This document shows, piece by piece, positions 24,301 through 37,000 of a stretch of DNA of 64,000 nt. The notes beneath the pieces are model-generated. The model did no database searches. It saw nothing but the letters and a program-made list of their open reading frames with translations, and was not told the DNA's origin. The position numbers and the translations under genes are program-made. The DNA comes from Odontesthes bonariensis (taxonomy: Eukaryota > Chordata > Actinopteri > Atheriniformes > Atherinopsidae), in NCBI RefSeq assembly GCF_027942865.1, contig NC_134526.1, positions 10,944,284 to 11,008,283 on the forward strand, given 5' to 3'. Numbering within the stretch: the first letter of the stretch is position 1; every line of letters starts with the position of its first letter.

Positions 24301-27300
24301 ATGACAAAGCAGCCCTGATTGATTTGGGGGGGGGGGGGCTTCATGTGCATTAACTGGAAGGGCGTTGCCGTTATCTTATGATGAGACTCACCCCATAAGC
24401 GTTCCCTTGGAGTTGCGAATGAGGCCAAACAGCACCAGAAGGCAGATAAGGACATCGAACAGTAGCAGGACTATGTAGCCCAGCCACCTGTGGAGACAGA
24501 GCTCATTAACTATAAATGCCCAACGAGCACCACAACAAGCAATCTCTGTGAAGAGCAACAATCGATGTGTTTATCTCAGAGAAACATTCATTAAACACAC
24601 ACACACCATTATGAGAAATGATCTTGTATAATAAACCCAAACTTTGTGTCTTTAATGGTTTCCATTAAAACTCCATTATAGAAATGCATTGCTGTGTGAT
24701 CTCATCTGGACACGTGACTGCCATAACATAATGTATTCTAATAAACTTGCAAATTCAAAGCAACTTTTAAGAAAGTGCTTAAGTCATTCCTCATTGCCTG
24801 TGCTCACCATCACTTCCTTCCTCTCTTCTGTTATGATACGGGTGACTGTGAAATGTGTTCAACACAACCAACTCAGTTCTGAACCATATATAAAACACAG
24901 AGATGATTTATTCCAATGCGTGTCTGCAAACAAAGTTAAAAAAATAATAACTGATGCGGCATGAGATCCATTGCTGCCAATCTGTCTGGCGCTGTTTGCA
25001 AAGCTCATCCACTTTTTAACACTACTGCAGCTGTGTCCGTCATTGCTTCGTGTGCAGGCTTACCGATACCAGTCATATAGCTCAATGCTGACGGCCAACT
25101 CTTCCAGGGAGATGTTGCGGCTGTCCCAGAAGGGAATCGCCACCATCTGTCTGACCAGCTCATCCAGCTGGCCCTGCAGCTTTTGGATGATGGACAGGTA
25201 GTCTGCATGCTGTGCATACTGGCCCTCAAGCTGTTGCAGATTGCCATCTACTGTCTGGTTCAGTGAGGATGTACCGTCATATACCTAGAGCCAACACAGG
25301 GACAGACAAGGTCACGATAGAGTTGGGAGAATAAAAGAGGATTGCACTACAGAGCTCTAATGAAACGAGGGGTGCTGGTGGCTGAAGGGGGATGAATTAT
25401 TAAACATGTTGGTGCAATTTGGCGCTCTTGGTCTTACCAGTTTTTGTACTCCAGTGATTGTGCGGTTAGCATGGCGGAGGGAATACGTCAGCCGGTTCAC
25501 CCCATCGCAAGTCTCGCCGTTCCCATAGAAACCGACAGCAATGCCAGCACTGAGGGGAGACAAAAGGAAGGGAGGGGAGACAGGCTGGTGAGGAGGAGGG
25601 ATTAACTAAAAAAGACAGAGAGGAGACCGAGCGAGGGGGGAAAGCAAGGCAGGGAAAAGAGGCGTGTGAACTCCATTTTAACCCTGTCGGCTCGGGGCCG
25701 TATCAACAGGCTCCTTTCAGTTTCCGCAGAAAGACTCCATACAGAACCATGGAAACACAGAGGAATGGACCAGCTATGCCCCAAACCCCACACCACGGGC
25801 TGACAAAGGCTGTACTGAGGCAGGAGATCAGCCTTCATTTGCAACGACAGGCCTCGAGTTGCAGATAAACAGCTCAGGCAAATACATGGGCAACCGTTTT
25901 ATAAAGCTATATGAACCAAAAATTTTTTTTTTAAATATTTGTTCATGACTTACAGCAACTTAATTTACAGCTGAGAGCAGAATTCACTCTACCCACAACA
26001 ACACTGCAATATATGTTCTCTATATTTCAGTGACAAATACTCTTTCTGATAAGAACATTGACCGCTTGGTTTTTTAATGGAACGATGAGACGCAAGAATC
26101 AGCTTGAGCTCTGCCCGACTCAGACAGCCCACAGTATATCAGTGGGTTTTCCCTCTTCCTGGAGGACTGCTAATCTCTTCCTCTCACACTCTGCAGTGTG
26201 AAAAAGGTGAACAGAGGCAGTTTCACAGCAGAAACAAAGGAAAATCCCCACTCTGATATGAACCTGTACCTTTATTGCTCTTTAACTTTTGGAAAAACAG
26301 TTGAGAAGACATAAAAAAATTAACATTGAGAGAATCCCGTTAAGCTACGCTCAGTGCAGTGATGTCCAGCTCCATCCCTGATGTTGACTCCATGCCAAAC
26401 AAGACATAACAAACAAAACAACGCACAGAGGAGACTAATCTTTCACACTTGAGTTTTTTCCTCCTTTCGCTAAAACATTTGTGCGTGGATACAAGCCCAC
26501 ACAGACACAGTGATTGTAATGCAGTTCTTGTACTCATCAGGTCCCTGAGCTCTTTGTGCTATTCCGAATCAACAGTCATGGCTCTCTGGTGGCCCATCAA
26601 TGGGAGGAGAGAAACAGGAAATGAGTGCCATGTTCAAGGATACAAAACATGACCAGATGGTAAATTCTCTCATCATCTACTTCAAGAAGGAAAAATAACA
26701 TAACGGGAAAATTGATGCCATGAATAAGTGTTTATTCACGGAAGTGTTTCTGTACAATATTGTGTGGAACAGTTTGTGGGTTGGAACTCGTGCAATACTT
26801 TAACTGCACAATACTTAGGAGATGATTGTATGGAACACATGTTTACCGCTGTACCAACCAATCACATTAACAAAACCTAATGTACTGAACCTGTGACTGA
26901 ATAGAGGACATCGTTTTTCATGTGTCTTCCCACCTAAACCTCGCCTGTAGCAGCTGGCATGGGACACAAAAGCTACTTTTTTCAGGGCATTTTGCCTTTT
27001 TTTTAATTTGATCTTCATACAGCTGCTCCTGGCGCTTAAAGCTGACGATCTCGAAACTTTTCAGACAGGCACTGGTGTTGTCAGAGGCACTTTTGTTTTC
27101 CGGCAACCACTCATATGTACAGAAACTGTCACCCCAGTCACTTAGGAAACATAAGACAAACTTGACGGTGACGAAACCGTCTTAAAATCCAAATGACCTG
27201 CAGGTGAGAGCAACTCACACAGAAACTCAGCAGAAATAATTGTTTCCCTGAAACCTCCAAAAGAAGTCCTAATTAAAATAGTTCATTGTTTAAGCTGAAA

Positions 27301-30300
27301 CAGGCCCGGAACAGGGCTCATTCAAATGAGAGTATTTGTTCACGACTATGATATTAACTGTACTGCTCTCTCCAACAGATTGTTTAAAGTGCAGACCTCT
27401 CCCTGCACTACACACAGCTGTCAGACTGCTCATCTGTTGACAATATGAGTCTGTTTGGTATGGTCATGGTGAACAAACAAACAAAAAAAATAAAAAGTAA
27501 ACAGTCAAATAGATGATGGGAATCAATGGGGTACAAGCTGCCTTATCATAAGCAGCTGTTAAAGTGGAAAGGTGGGCGAGGTAATGTCCCAACACTGCTG
27601 TGTGAACACGGGCCCTGATAAAATACTCAGCAGAATGAACAAAAGCTGTTAAACTCTGGAATAAGGGAGGATTTACTGAGTGTAAGCCTGTAAGAATGTA
27701 AAAAATAGAGAAGGACGTGGCAGGAAATTAGGAAGCGTTCAAATGAATGCAGAGATTCTGAACACGAATCAATCAAAAAGTACATATATCCCCGCAACGC
27801 CATCTCAGTCCTGCATTTTACACTCACCTGCACACAAGTGTTGCGATGATGACGCACCAGGCGGTGCAGCAACAATCGGCACTGGGCTGCTCCTCATTTT
27901 TGTTCCGCCGGCAGCACAGACAGATGGAATAGATGAGCAGGAACAAGAGGTCGACAGCCAGACAGGTGAACGCCACGCCTCCCAGCAGCAGGATGGACTG
28001 ATGAGGAGAATGCGTAAGTTATGAAAACTTAATAGCCGTTATCGCTTTCATTTCAATAACAGTGGCGATAATGGGAGCCCAAAATGATAAAACCCCTGGT
28101 ATGACTCAAGGATTAAGATGCGTTTCCCTCTTATCTGTATGTTTTACAACTGATGATTAAGTGGTTTTGTACACGTCAGAAACTCTTTATACAATGTCGT
28201 ACACCAATGTGAAACTTTACCCTACATTTGTCAGAGTAGTTGTTTTGCTGAGGTACCCCATCTTTTCCTGTTATTTGAAAATAAAACTTAGCACTGTGCA
28301 GCTTATCAAATCACAATAAACATGGCTAATAGAGGACTTGATCCCCTAAAACCAACAACATATAAAAGGGAGGGTTTTTCAAATGACGAGTGAATAAACA
28401 CGGAGATAAAAGTTCAAAAGAAACATTCAATCCTCCACAACATGGTTATTACAGCACACTGGCAGTATTTTAAAGCTGCAGAACAGTGATGTACAATGAT
28501 TGTTAAAGCTCCAAGTCGAGCGCAGCGCTTCATACAGTATGTAGGTCAGACAGCGGGCCTCTGTGTTCACTGTATACTCTCGGGGATTCGTAGCTTGGGC
28601 TGATCTGCGTCAACTTTTTTCAAGCAGAAACCCAGTTGCTCCATTTGTTTAAGTTTTTTTTTTTAACAAAGCATCACAGCGCACGACACACTCTGATGAC
28701 CTGTTCATTTCAGCGTGTGAACTCAACGAGTGGGCCCAAATAACAGCCTTCAAGCAGCAGTGACTCTACTCCTGCGTCCACTGTGACACACGAGTGACAG
28801 GCCGGCCGATCAGACACAGTTGAATAAGTAGGTTCCTGCATGCTGCTTTGCATAATTCAGCCAGGAGCAGAAACGACTGTCTTTACGCACTGTAATTTGG
28901 GTGCATTGCTGACATACTGTTACAAGCCCGTCACTTGAGCTTGCATCATCAAGATGCAGTTGCACAGTAAGCACCATTAACAGCTTGGCCATCTGGATGA
29001 GTCTAGACCTCCACTTAAGCCTGCAGGGAGTGCTGCATTTACAATAATTAGCGGCCTATCATCATAATAGGTGGTAAAATGGTCCAGTGATGACCCCTTT
29101 GTGTGACTTGTCGTTATAAATCTGGGTTAGGAAGGAGGCAACATGATCTAGCAGCTGGATTATCTGTGTACTTGAATGAAATGAGTAATATTACATTGAA
29201 TTTTAAGCCGTTTATACTGACTGTCAAAGACTCAGAGCTGCAGCCAATATCCAGCAAGAGAAATCCTGGATAACAAGCGCAAGGTGGAACAACTATGACA
29301 TTTTTTCCAGCATCTGACATGCAAAAGCCACAGCAAAACAAAATGTTCTATAAAATGCCAATTTAAAATCTTTATTTTGCCCCTTCACCAAAACACGAAG
29401 AGTTAAACTAGTCTGACAGCCAATGTCAGACACACATACACACAGATAAGACAAAGTGACACAAAGATGTGGACACTTTAACGCATTTCATTTCTTTCAT
29501 TTTCAAGACCCGTGCAAGATTCAGCACATCACCACAAACTGCTGACGTACGTCTGGGACACGTCTTCCTGTTTCTCCGGAAAAACGGTTCCCTTTTTTAT
29601 TTTCTGTATGCGTCCTCCATATGTCTAGGGAAACTTTGAATCTTCCTGACCTTGGCTATAAATGCAGCCATGCTCGCTTTTTTCTTTTCTATTCTAAGCA
29701 ATACCCCCAATGTCCGTCTCACTGCTACTGCGCCACACACACACCAAAAGCCATTCTCAAGTCCAAACGACTAACACTGGATTCGATAATGATGCCCACG
29801 ACAAAATAAACAAGCGCTTCCTGGCTGGCCACAAAATGGATTCGGATAACAAAGCGCTTGAACCAGCTGTTTCCACAGAATTTGAGAGGAAACACCCAAT
29901 TTTTGACGACATAGCTTTCCAAAGATCCTAAGATGTCTTTGTTGGACAGAAAAACCAAAGGGGAAAGATAACAATTCAAACTTCAAGGTGTGCCATCTGA
30001 CAATGACAGCGACTTCTTTTTTCCAATCCGACCTAGCAGATAATTGGAATGTGAACAAGTAACCTGCACATCAGTCTAAACAAATTAGGTCATGGCTTGT
30101 GTTCAGAGCTTCCAAGCCAACAAGCAAAACAAGGAATCACTCGACATGAACTTGTAAGATACCATTCAATGTTGACTGTGTGGACAAATGCCATGCTGCT
30201 CTCCCCTCCCCCCCGTTTTAGCTGCTTAACAGGCCGGGAGACTCCTATTGACCTTTGCCACCATCTGAAATGCCCTAATGCAGTTATTCTGATGAATTTG

Positions 30301-30876
30301 TCTTGCAAAGGCTCTTCGGAGTTCCACTGCTTCTCGTGTGGTGTAACAAACACTACATACGATTACATGTTAAGCAAAAATAACATGAGAGGAAATGACT
30401 GTTTGGGTCAGCTTAAGGTGGCTTGGACCACACACCATACACGGCCAGCTGGCTAGTGTCTAGAATAAGGTCAAGACACAGATAGAACAGCCACACACAC
30501 ACAGATGGTGACATGGATCAAAAGGTGAAGTCAGGAAGTGCAAACAGGTCATCTTTCACCAATAAAACCCAGTGATCTTTAATCCCAAGCTGTAAACCTG
30601 GACAATGGTTTGTGTAACAACATTCCCATATGATGTTGCTCCTGTAGGTTAACAATGAAATCGCTAACACCCTCAACAAAACATCAAACACTGTCATACA
30701 CTTAAGGTCTGTGTAGAAAAGGCATCCCAGTGTCCGCGATTTCATTTTACCTGTTGATATGTCCAGTCTTCCGGTTGGAAATCACTGCTCGTTTGCTCCA
30801 ACTTGAAGTTGAAGTGGGGCAGCCTGTGCAGCAGGTTCACCCACCATGGTGGAGAGTAGCTAACCACAGCTGCCAT
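11770..30876 (-). CDS. ttyh3: Tweety family member 3 (Ttyh3), complete, 14 coding exons
   Basis: Coding exons in order: 30751-30876, 27828-27997, 25438-25549, 25064-25284, 24392-24487, 23645-23717, 22738-22813, 19744-19799, 18998-19090, 18134-18226, 17343-17479, 15815-15988, 15358-15433 and 11770-11877. They sum to 1611 nt, or 536 aa (human 523). All introns are GT-AG and all phases close. Predicted membrane segments lie near residues 43-65, 88-108, 211-231, 243-264 and 384-410, the five-span tweety topology. N-glycosylation sequons are N127, N145, N193 and N352 in the two large extracellular loops. The start MAAVVSYSPPWW aligns with the human N-terminus. The cytosolic tail carries a PPSY motif (499-502), a docking site for NEDD4-type ubiquitin ligases, and ends in RPDPNS repeats absent from human. 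The family was described as chloride channels, but channel activity is disputed; lipid-binding roles have also been proposed. Paralogue (3a or 3b) not decided. Confidence 0.95.
11796..11846 (-). repeat. ttyh3: In-frame 18-bp minisatellite in the last ttyh3 exon
   Basis: The unit ctggtcggctgttgggat occurs 2.8 times in tandem with no mismatch. On the minus strand it encodes RPDPNS repeated, giving residues 515-526 plus the variant RPEPNN at 527-532. Because the unit is a multiple of three, copy-number change would alter tail length without breaking the frame. Confidence 0.9.
14061..14083. repeat. (GGGAGT)n microsatellite in the last ttyh3 intron
   Basis: About four units of gggagt lie in tandem between coding exons 13 and 14 of ttyh3. 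A run of 12 G sits nearby at 13976-13987. Both are ordinary simple repeats. Confidence 0.75.
24326..24338. repeat. Poly(G) run in a ttyh3 intron
   Basis: Thirteen consecutive G lie about 55 bp beyond the donor end of ttyh3 coding exon 5 (24392-24487). Length may be unreliable, since homopolymers of this size are prone to assembly error. Confidence 0.7.
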
Positions 30877-31937
30877 GGCCAGTAGAAGCCAATGAGATCC
30901 ACTCACGAAAAGATGCTTTTCACTGTAAACAAGCAAGGAAAACCGCTTCATACAGCCCGTCTGGATCCGGGACGAAAGACAGACGCAAAAAACAGTGCAA
31001 CCCTAGCATAATAAGACAACCAGCTGTAGACGTATTGGTACCTTTTTACGTTTAAGTGCTCCTTTCAGATTAGAAAATAAAATAAAAATGTTGAATGAAT
31101 CAACGAAACTATGAGTAGTATTGGATTTAAAGGCAGCTTAAACTATATCCTCGTCGTTTGTGTTGGAGAGCATCTCTAAACAACTGGCTAACTTCACAAA
31201 CACTAACCGTAACAAGGCGAGCGTTAACTTACCTTAGTTACCTTGTTAACCAGCCAAGTTAAGTGATGCTAACGTTGAGTCGTTAGCGGAGACCCCGGTA
31301 TAATGTTAGCTGTAAACTCCCGAGCGCAGTGGCCCATTTAAAGGTAGTTTAAAAAACAGTCCGCTGCTCAAAGCTAGTTATACCCACGGTGTAGATTAGC
31401 TAGCGTTAGCCGGTTTAGCTGCTGGTTAGTTCTGTCCTTTGAGACTTGCGCACGAAGGCGTGTAACAAGAAGTATCTTTTGTTCCACTTTACATTCCCGT
31501 CTGCGCTTTGTTACATCCTGATTTGTTGATATGGCAGTTTTTCACTTCATCTCTTTCGGTCCAGCGTTAAAAGCTCACATCAAACACTCTGGCTGACTTC
31601 CCCATCCAGTTAGAAATCGGAGTGCAGAAGACTGGAACCAACACTGCGACTGTTCACGACAATCACACGGCTGGCAGTTTACCCAGCCCAGCCCGGCCCG
31701 GCCCGCACACAATCCAAATATTCGCCACAAAAATGACCCAGTTGCGCCACCGTCTGGCTAATGTGAGCTTTCCGTGGTGTCGGAAATATCACAACTGTTT
31801 GTCAACTGAACGGAACAGTGCATGGAAACAGATTTTAAAAGGACTATAATTTCTGAGATTTTATTTCAGATAAAAGCAGTCTCCTCAAACGATGGTAAAA
31901 CTGCTAATCAAAATACCCGAAATAAGTTGCCATGATA

Positions 31938-31958
31938 CCCCCCCCCCCCCCCCCCCCC
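31938..31958. repeat. Poly(C) tract
   Basis: Twenty-one consecutive C lie in the ttyh3/snx8 intergenic interval. It could adopt an i-motif or G4 structure on the opposite strand, but its length should be treated as uncertain. Confidence 0.8.
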
Positions 31959-32196
31959 TTTGACCCCTTTACAAATGGAAATATTGTTTTTAAAACATAA
32001 AGAAGAAGGCACTGCTCATCAAAGTATGTCTATAAAATAATCCATATGGAGACAACAGAAAAACTGAAAACAAATAAACAAAATAAAAAAAAAATATATA
32101 TATACAAACAAAAAGCAGAACAAATAGTAAGTGATTGAAACTAATTCAATCACTGGGCGTAGTTATATACACCAAATATTTCTGAAAGCATTAAGG

Positions 32197-32201
<5 letters not shown>

Positions 32202-32231
<30 letters not shown>
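32202..32231. repeat. (AT)n microsatellite
   Basis: About fifteen TA/AT units lie in tandem in the ttyh3/snx8 intergenic interval, with a shorter AT run near 32093-32104. Confidence 0.8.
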
Positions 32232-32237
<6 letters not shown>

Positions 32238-32852
32238 CTACATTCAAGCTATTATAATCTCTTAAAATCATTTTCAAATGCCAGGAAATTTGGAGAAACC
32301 TTCAAAAAGCTACACGTGTCTATAAAAAAAATCTAAAATTTCGCAAAAACCTAATAGCATTGTTTAGCAAAAACAATTTCAACCATAATCTAGATTAGAA
32401 AAATCCAGCACATGGATAAATATCACGGACTGTTTTAAAAATCAATGTCTTCCACTTGGGGCAGCAAAAGTAAAGACAAATGGTTTCACAAGTGAGACAG
32501 CATTTCTGCAAACTCCTGCCATCTGCCTTTAAATGCTGAGCAAGCCATACGAATGTATGCCTAGAACATCTCTTGGTGAGCAGACTCGTTATACAACAGA
32601 GCACCTCTAACTTTGGGGAAGGAGCCACAGGAACATTAACACCAACGCTTTTTCTCGCCCTCCAAACCCTTAAATTCAGACTACTGCAGCTACCGTGGCA
32701 AACTCCTCAGCTGCCAGCGCACGTAGGTGGTAAACTTGTGCCGTTTCCCCCCGGACTTGGACTTCAACCAGCGCCCACTATAACTTTAAGAAGTAAATGA
32801 CTTGTTTTTTTATTTTCTTCAGGAAATCACATGGAGGTGCTCTCGAGCTCAC

Positions 32853-34029
32853 ATGACAGTTCGTGCCATGGCAGGAGAGATCAATGAAGGTATGGTGCGT
32901 GGACTTCTTCAAGTCGCCTTTAACAAAATGTCGCTCAAACCAGTTTCTTGTCGCTTTTTTTTTTGTTGTTTAAACTTTTGCTTGACGTAAGGGAAATGTT
33001 TAAAAAGAGCTGCGTCAACACGTGGATTTTTCTGCTCGCTGTGATCTCGATGGGAACTAAACAGGGAACTTTTGGGTACACAGTGATCGGAATCAAGTTA
33101 TTCCATGTTTTTCTTTTTTAAAGCCTCTTAAATGGTTGATTTGATTTTAAATTGTGTTTATATAATTACACTGATTCTTAGTGTTTTATATACTTGTTGC
33201 CGAATGTCTTGCTGCTGTTTTTTTTAAAGCCTTTGCTGTTGTGACATGTCCAGTTATTATTATTTTTTTTAATCTACCTCAGTCCCGTAAAGCTCTGACA
33301 AGGCTGTCCATTCTTTGAATTATTATTTTTTTTTTTCAACTGTGTTTGGAAGACAAAACTGTTTGGAACACTTGAAAGGAGTCAAAGCGAAACAGCAATG
33401 ACATAAAGTCACATGACACAAGTGGTTAGGTTGCCATCAGCTCTGGGAACCAGTGTGTAAATTAAGCACATATTTGGTATCCCGCTGATCAAATATATTT
33501 ATATATGTGTTGTATTCAGACCTTTGTGATGCTATCTAGGTGATGTTCCTCTTTTAGGTTCAGTTCCTGCCTATTACAGGGAAGTGTATGAGGCCATCCG
33601 ATGTAGGACAGATGAGAGAGTGCAGGTTGAGGTTTTTCAGAGGCTGCTCCAAAGGACTGTGCTCTCCCAGGCTGCTCTGAACCAGGTGAGGGGATCAGTA
33701 AAACCTGCAAGATGACTGTAGTTTGCCTGGAAAAACAGCTGTCTGTGATGTGTATAATGGAGGCGAAAGCCACCCTCAGGCTCTGTATACCCAGCTCCTC
33801 GCTCACGTACACTCAAAGTCGCATAATTGATGATTAGGAAGTTATCGTAAGGCATGAATTGACAAATTGGTAAAAACTCTGCTTGACAATGATATTGCTC
33901 AGAAAACAGTTTAATGATGCATGTTTTGTGTAGTAGATGCAGAGTGAATAGATCTTAGAATAATATCTTATCAACAGGAAGGAACTGAAGGAGTTGTTTT
34001 CTTTCCCCAGGAACGCTGAGAGACGTGCG

Positions 34030-34061
<32 letters not shown>

Positions 34062-37000
34062 AAGGTACAATGTGTGGATTTTTTTTCAAAGCCAGCTCAT
34101 AGCACACTAGAGTTTCCCTTTTCCTGACCTTTCAGCATATCGTCTCCTTTTGTGTCTACTGAGTGCTTTTTTGCAGAGAGGAATGCAAACCACAGTTGAA
34201 GTTAGATTTCAGACTGAAAAAAAGGCGACCTTCAGGTCATATTGTCTTTGTCCCTCTCAGATTGCCGAGCATGTTGACTCCACGGATGGATTCCTGAGCA
34301 AGCTGTCCCTCTATAAAGCGCTCGCTTTGATTGCTCTTGCTCAACAAGGAAAGCAACCAAGCCCCAAACTTTTGGAGAACTGCATACAGGGTAGGTGGCA
34401 GCCCTGCAGTGACAGCAGTGTAGTAAAGGTTGTGCTTAATGAGTAGCTTGGTAAATCTTGTGACCAAAGGCAACCTCAGCTATCCCTCTATTGCTAGCAT
34501 ATTTAAATTGCACAGGGCAAATTTCACTCTTTTATTGGAAGTTCTCTGACAGTTATTCACTTCGTACATTTTGGGTTCCTTAGCCGTAGCTATGTTTAAA
34601 AGGTTGCATTCTTTCACTTGTCCCACGGTGGGAAGATGATAGGGTGAAGTTTCATGGTTTTCATAAAGGTAACCATTATGCTGGCTTGAGTTGGATCCTT
34701 CCACCTTCTGTGATTATTTAAAACCCTCTTTGTTATTTCAGGTGTGGCCAGTATGGCAGCTTGCTGCATGCCACTTCCTGCTCTGCACCAGAACAAGTTT
34801 TCTGCATTTGTCGCAGTACATTTAAAGTCAATTCACGACCGTCTTGGAATGTCCTGAATAACAATAGATCAAATGAATACTGTGCACAATACTATTCTAG
34901 CCAGACACAATCTGAGTGAAACAGAGAAGTGGTTTTAAAAATCAGCATTCCTCGCAATTGTGAAATTTTGTGGCACTCGCGGCGTATTGACTGAATCATG
35001 TAAAACAAATGTTAGTTCTGGTTGTGTGCTTCGTAGAGTTACCAAAACCTCAGCTCGGTGAGCCGAAAGAGCTAAGCGCTCTGAGAATGCAGCCGGCTCA
35101 GGAAGATGTGCTGACGATGTCCCAGACGCTGGACAAACTTCTGGCCACAGACACGGTCCAGGTGGAGCTGATACCAGAGAAGAAGGGACTGTTCCTGAAA
35201 CATGTGGAGTACCAGGTCACCAGCCAGGCAAGGAACCCTATGAAAACAGAAATGACCACATTAATATCGCAGTTATCTTTAAAAACGTCAGAACAATCTT
35301 TATCTGTGTGATTGAATTTTTCATCATGTAACTATGCTTAAATTCACAAAAAGAGAAGAACTACGTGAAGTTTGCTGTTGCTTGTTTTCTCAATACTTAT
35401 ATTTTTTTATATTTTCAGCGTTATAAAATATCAGTTTACAGACGTTACAGTGATTTTGACGTCTTCCACGAGGTTTTGCTCCAGAGATTTGCCTACAGAG
35501 TGGTCCCAGCATTGCCGCCTAAAAGGATGTTGAAGGGAGGTAAGTTCCTCTTCATTTTTTTTTTGTTTCCCCTTTTCCCCACATTTCTCTTTTTCCTCAC
35601 TTTTCCTTTGAGATCTCTGTCTCGACCGTAACGCTGTGAAATATCTGTGAGAGCTTCAGTGGCCAAGCGTTTCTGGCTTTTAAAGAATAAACATTCATGA
35701 GTAAATGCTCGGCTGTTCTTCCTGCAGCTATGGTTGCTTCAGTCATTGCAGTTCATCAAAGCTGTTGCCTGACAGAGACACGGAGGCCACTGATGCATGA
35801 AATGAGCATGTTTCGGGTCACAAAGAGTTATTTGTGGCTTTGCAGCCATAATTATGTTGGTTCACCCACCCTGATTAATTGTCGCTAAATCACTTTATTT
35901 GACAATTGGCTCGGTTAGCTCCTAATCAAGTGTAGGATATGTCCAACTTTAATTCCTTGAACCAACTGATTTATATTTGAATTTAACTTTTTGTTACTTT
36001 AGCAACATTTAATCTGTATTTTTGTTCCAAAATCTAAGCAAGTTATCTTTTTTTTTTCTTGTTCTTGGACACCAGAGACCTGGATGTTGCTTTAGAATTT
36101 CTGAGGTGTCACAGAGACACGGATATTTATTAATATCCTCTGTGCTAAGGAGCACACTGCCCGGCCCATGGTGTAATTTTAGGAGAACAGTCACTGTGAC
36201 TGATACGTGGTGCTATGACTCATTCTATAACCCCTGATTATTGCGGAAAACAGCATCACTGCCCTGATTATTCTTAGTTTTCTTAGAAAATACTCCCAAT
36301 CAGAGGTTTCAGTTCCTCTGGTAGTGCAGCAATGACACAGGTCAAAGGTGTGAAAGCTGAGAAAGTTCTGGTGTTAATGTCCCTGTGAGTGAGTGTCAAT
36401 GGTCACAGGAGTATTCGCTTTTGTTGGTGTTTTATACTTTATGGCTTGTATTTCTGTTACAATCTTTCTAAAGAATCAGTTTTTGTTGCTCAAAATGACA
36501 AATACTGTAGTTTTCTGTTTGGAAATAATGCAGTTATTGGGAGGGAGGTGAGGCAACTTTGAATCCTTTGACATTTAAGTGATGTTGCACATCTAAGTCG
36601 TCTCATTTCTGTTATATATTGTAAGTTATAGCCCCTCACTGTCTACACTAACACTCCTGTTCAGCTGCTCAGTATGTTCTCCTGGCACACTTCTTTCCTT
36701 CTAATATGATTTCACAGATATTTGTTTTCTCTTGTATGTGTCCACAGTCCTGACCTCCGTTTCTGAGCGGGAGTTCATTGAGGGGAGGAGACGAGCTCTT
36801 GGCAGATTTATTAACTTGGTGGCTCGCCATCCCTTCTTCTCCATGGACGAGCTGGTCAAGACCTTCCTCACCTTCAGTGGCTCTGTATGTTGTTTCTTTA
36901 ACATGCTCCCTGTGTGTGTGTGGTGCTGGCTGTTGCACAATAAGCATTATTGTCATGAGTGGCAGTGAAACACATCCTGTTTTAGCTACTCTGTGTCCTT

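Larger units (their letters stand above)
31233..32852. promoter_or_regulatory. Head-to-head ttyh3/snx8 promoter interval and likely ttyh3 5' exon
   Basis: The two genes point away from each other, with start codons 1,977 bp apart. On the minus strand a strong donor (CTAAG then gtaagt) ends a candidate non-coding ttyh3 exon at 31233. A matching acceptor (ttgcttgtttacag) begins the first coding exon at 30922, just above the ATG at 30876. For snx8, a tattttcttcag acceptor-like site at 32822 would start its first coding exon at 32823, implying an upstream non-coding exon I could not place. The middle holds a 21-C run (31938-31958) and an (AT)n run (32202-32231). The two promoters are probably separate, because the low-complexity stretch divides them. 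Confidence 0.45.

Noticed and set aside
30877-30951. Upstream in-frame ATG giving a longer Ttyh3 N-terminus
   Set aside because: The extra residues have no counterpart in tweety proteins, and a good splice acceptor at 30923-30924 places part of them in an intron.
33834-34070. HTHTHTH-containing minus-strand frame
   Set aside because: Translation of the (GT)n microsatellite in an snx8 intron.
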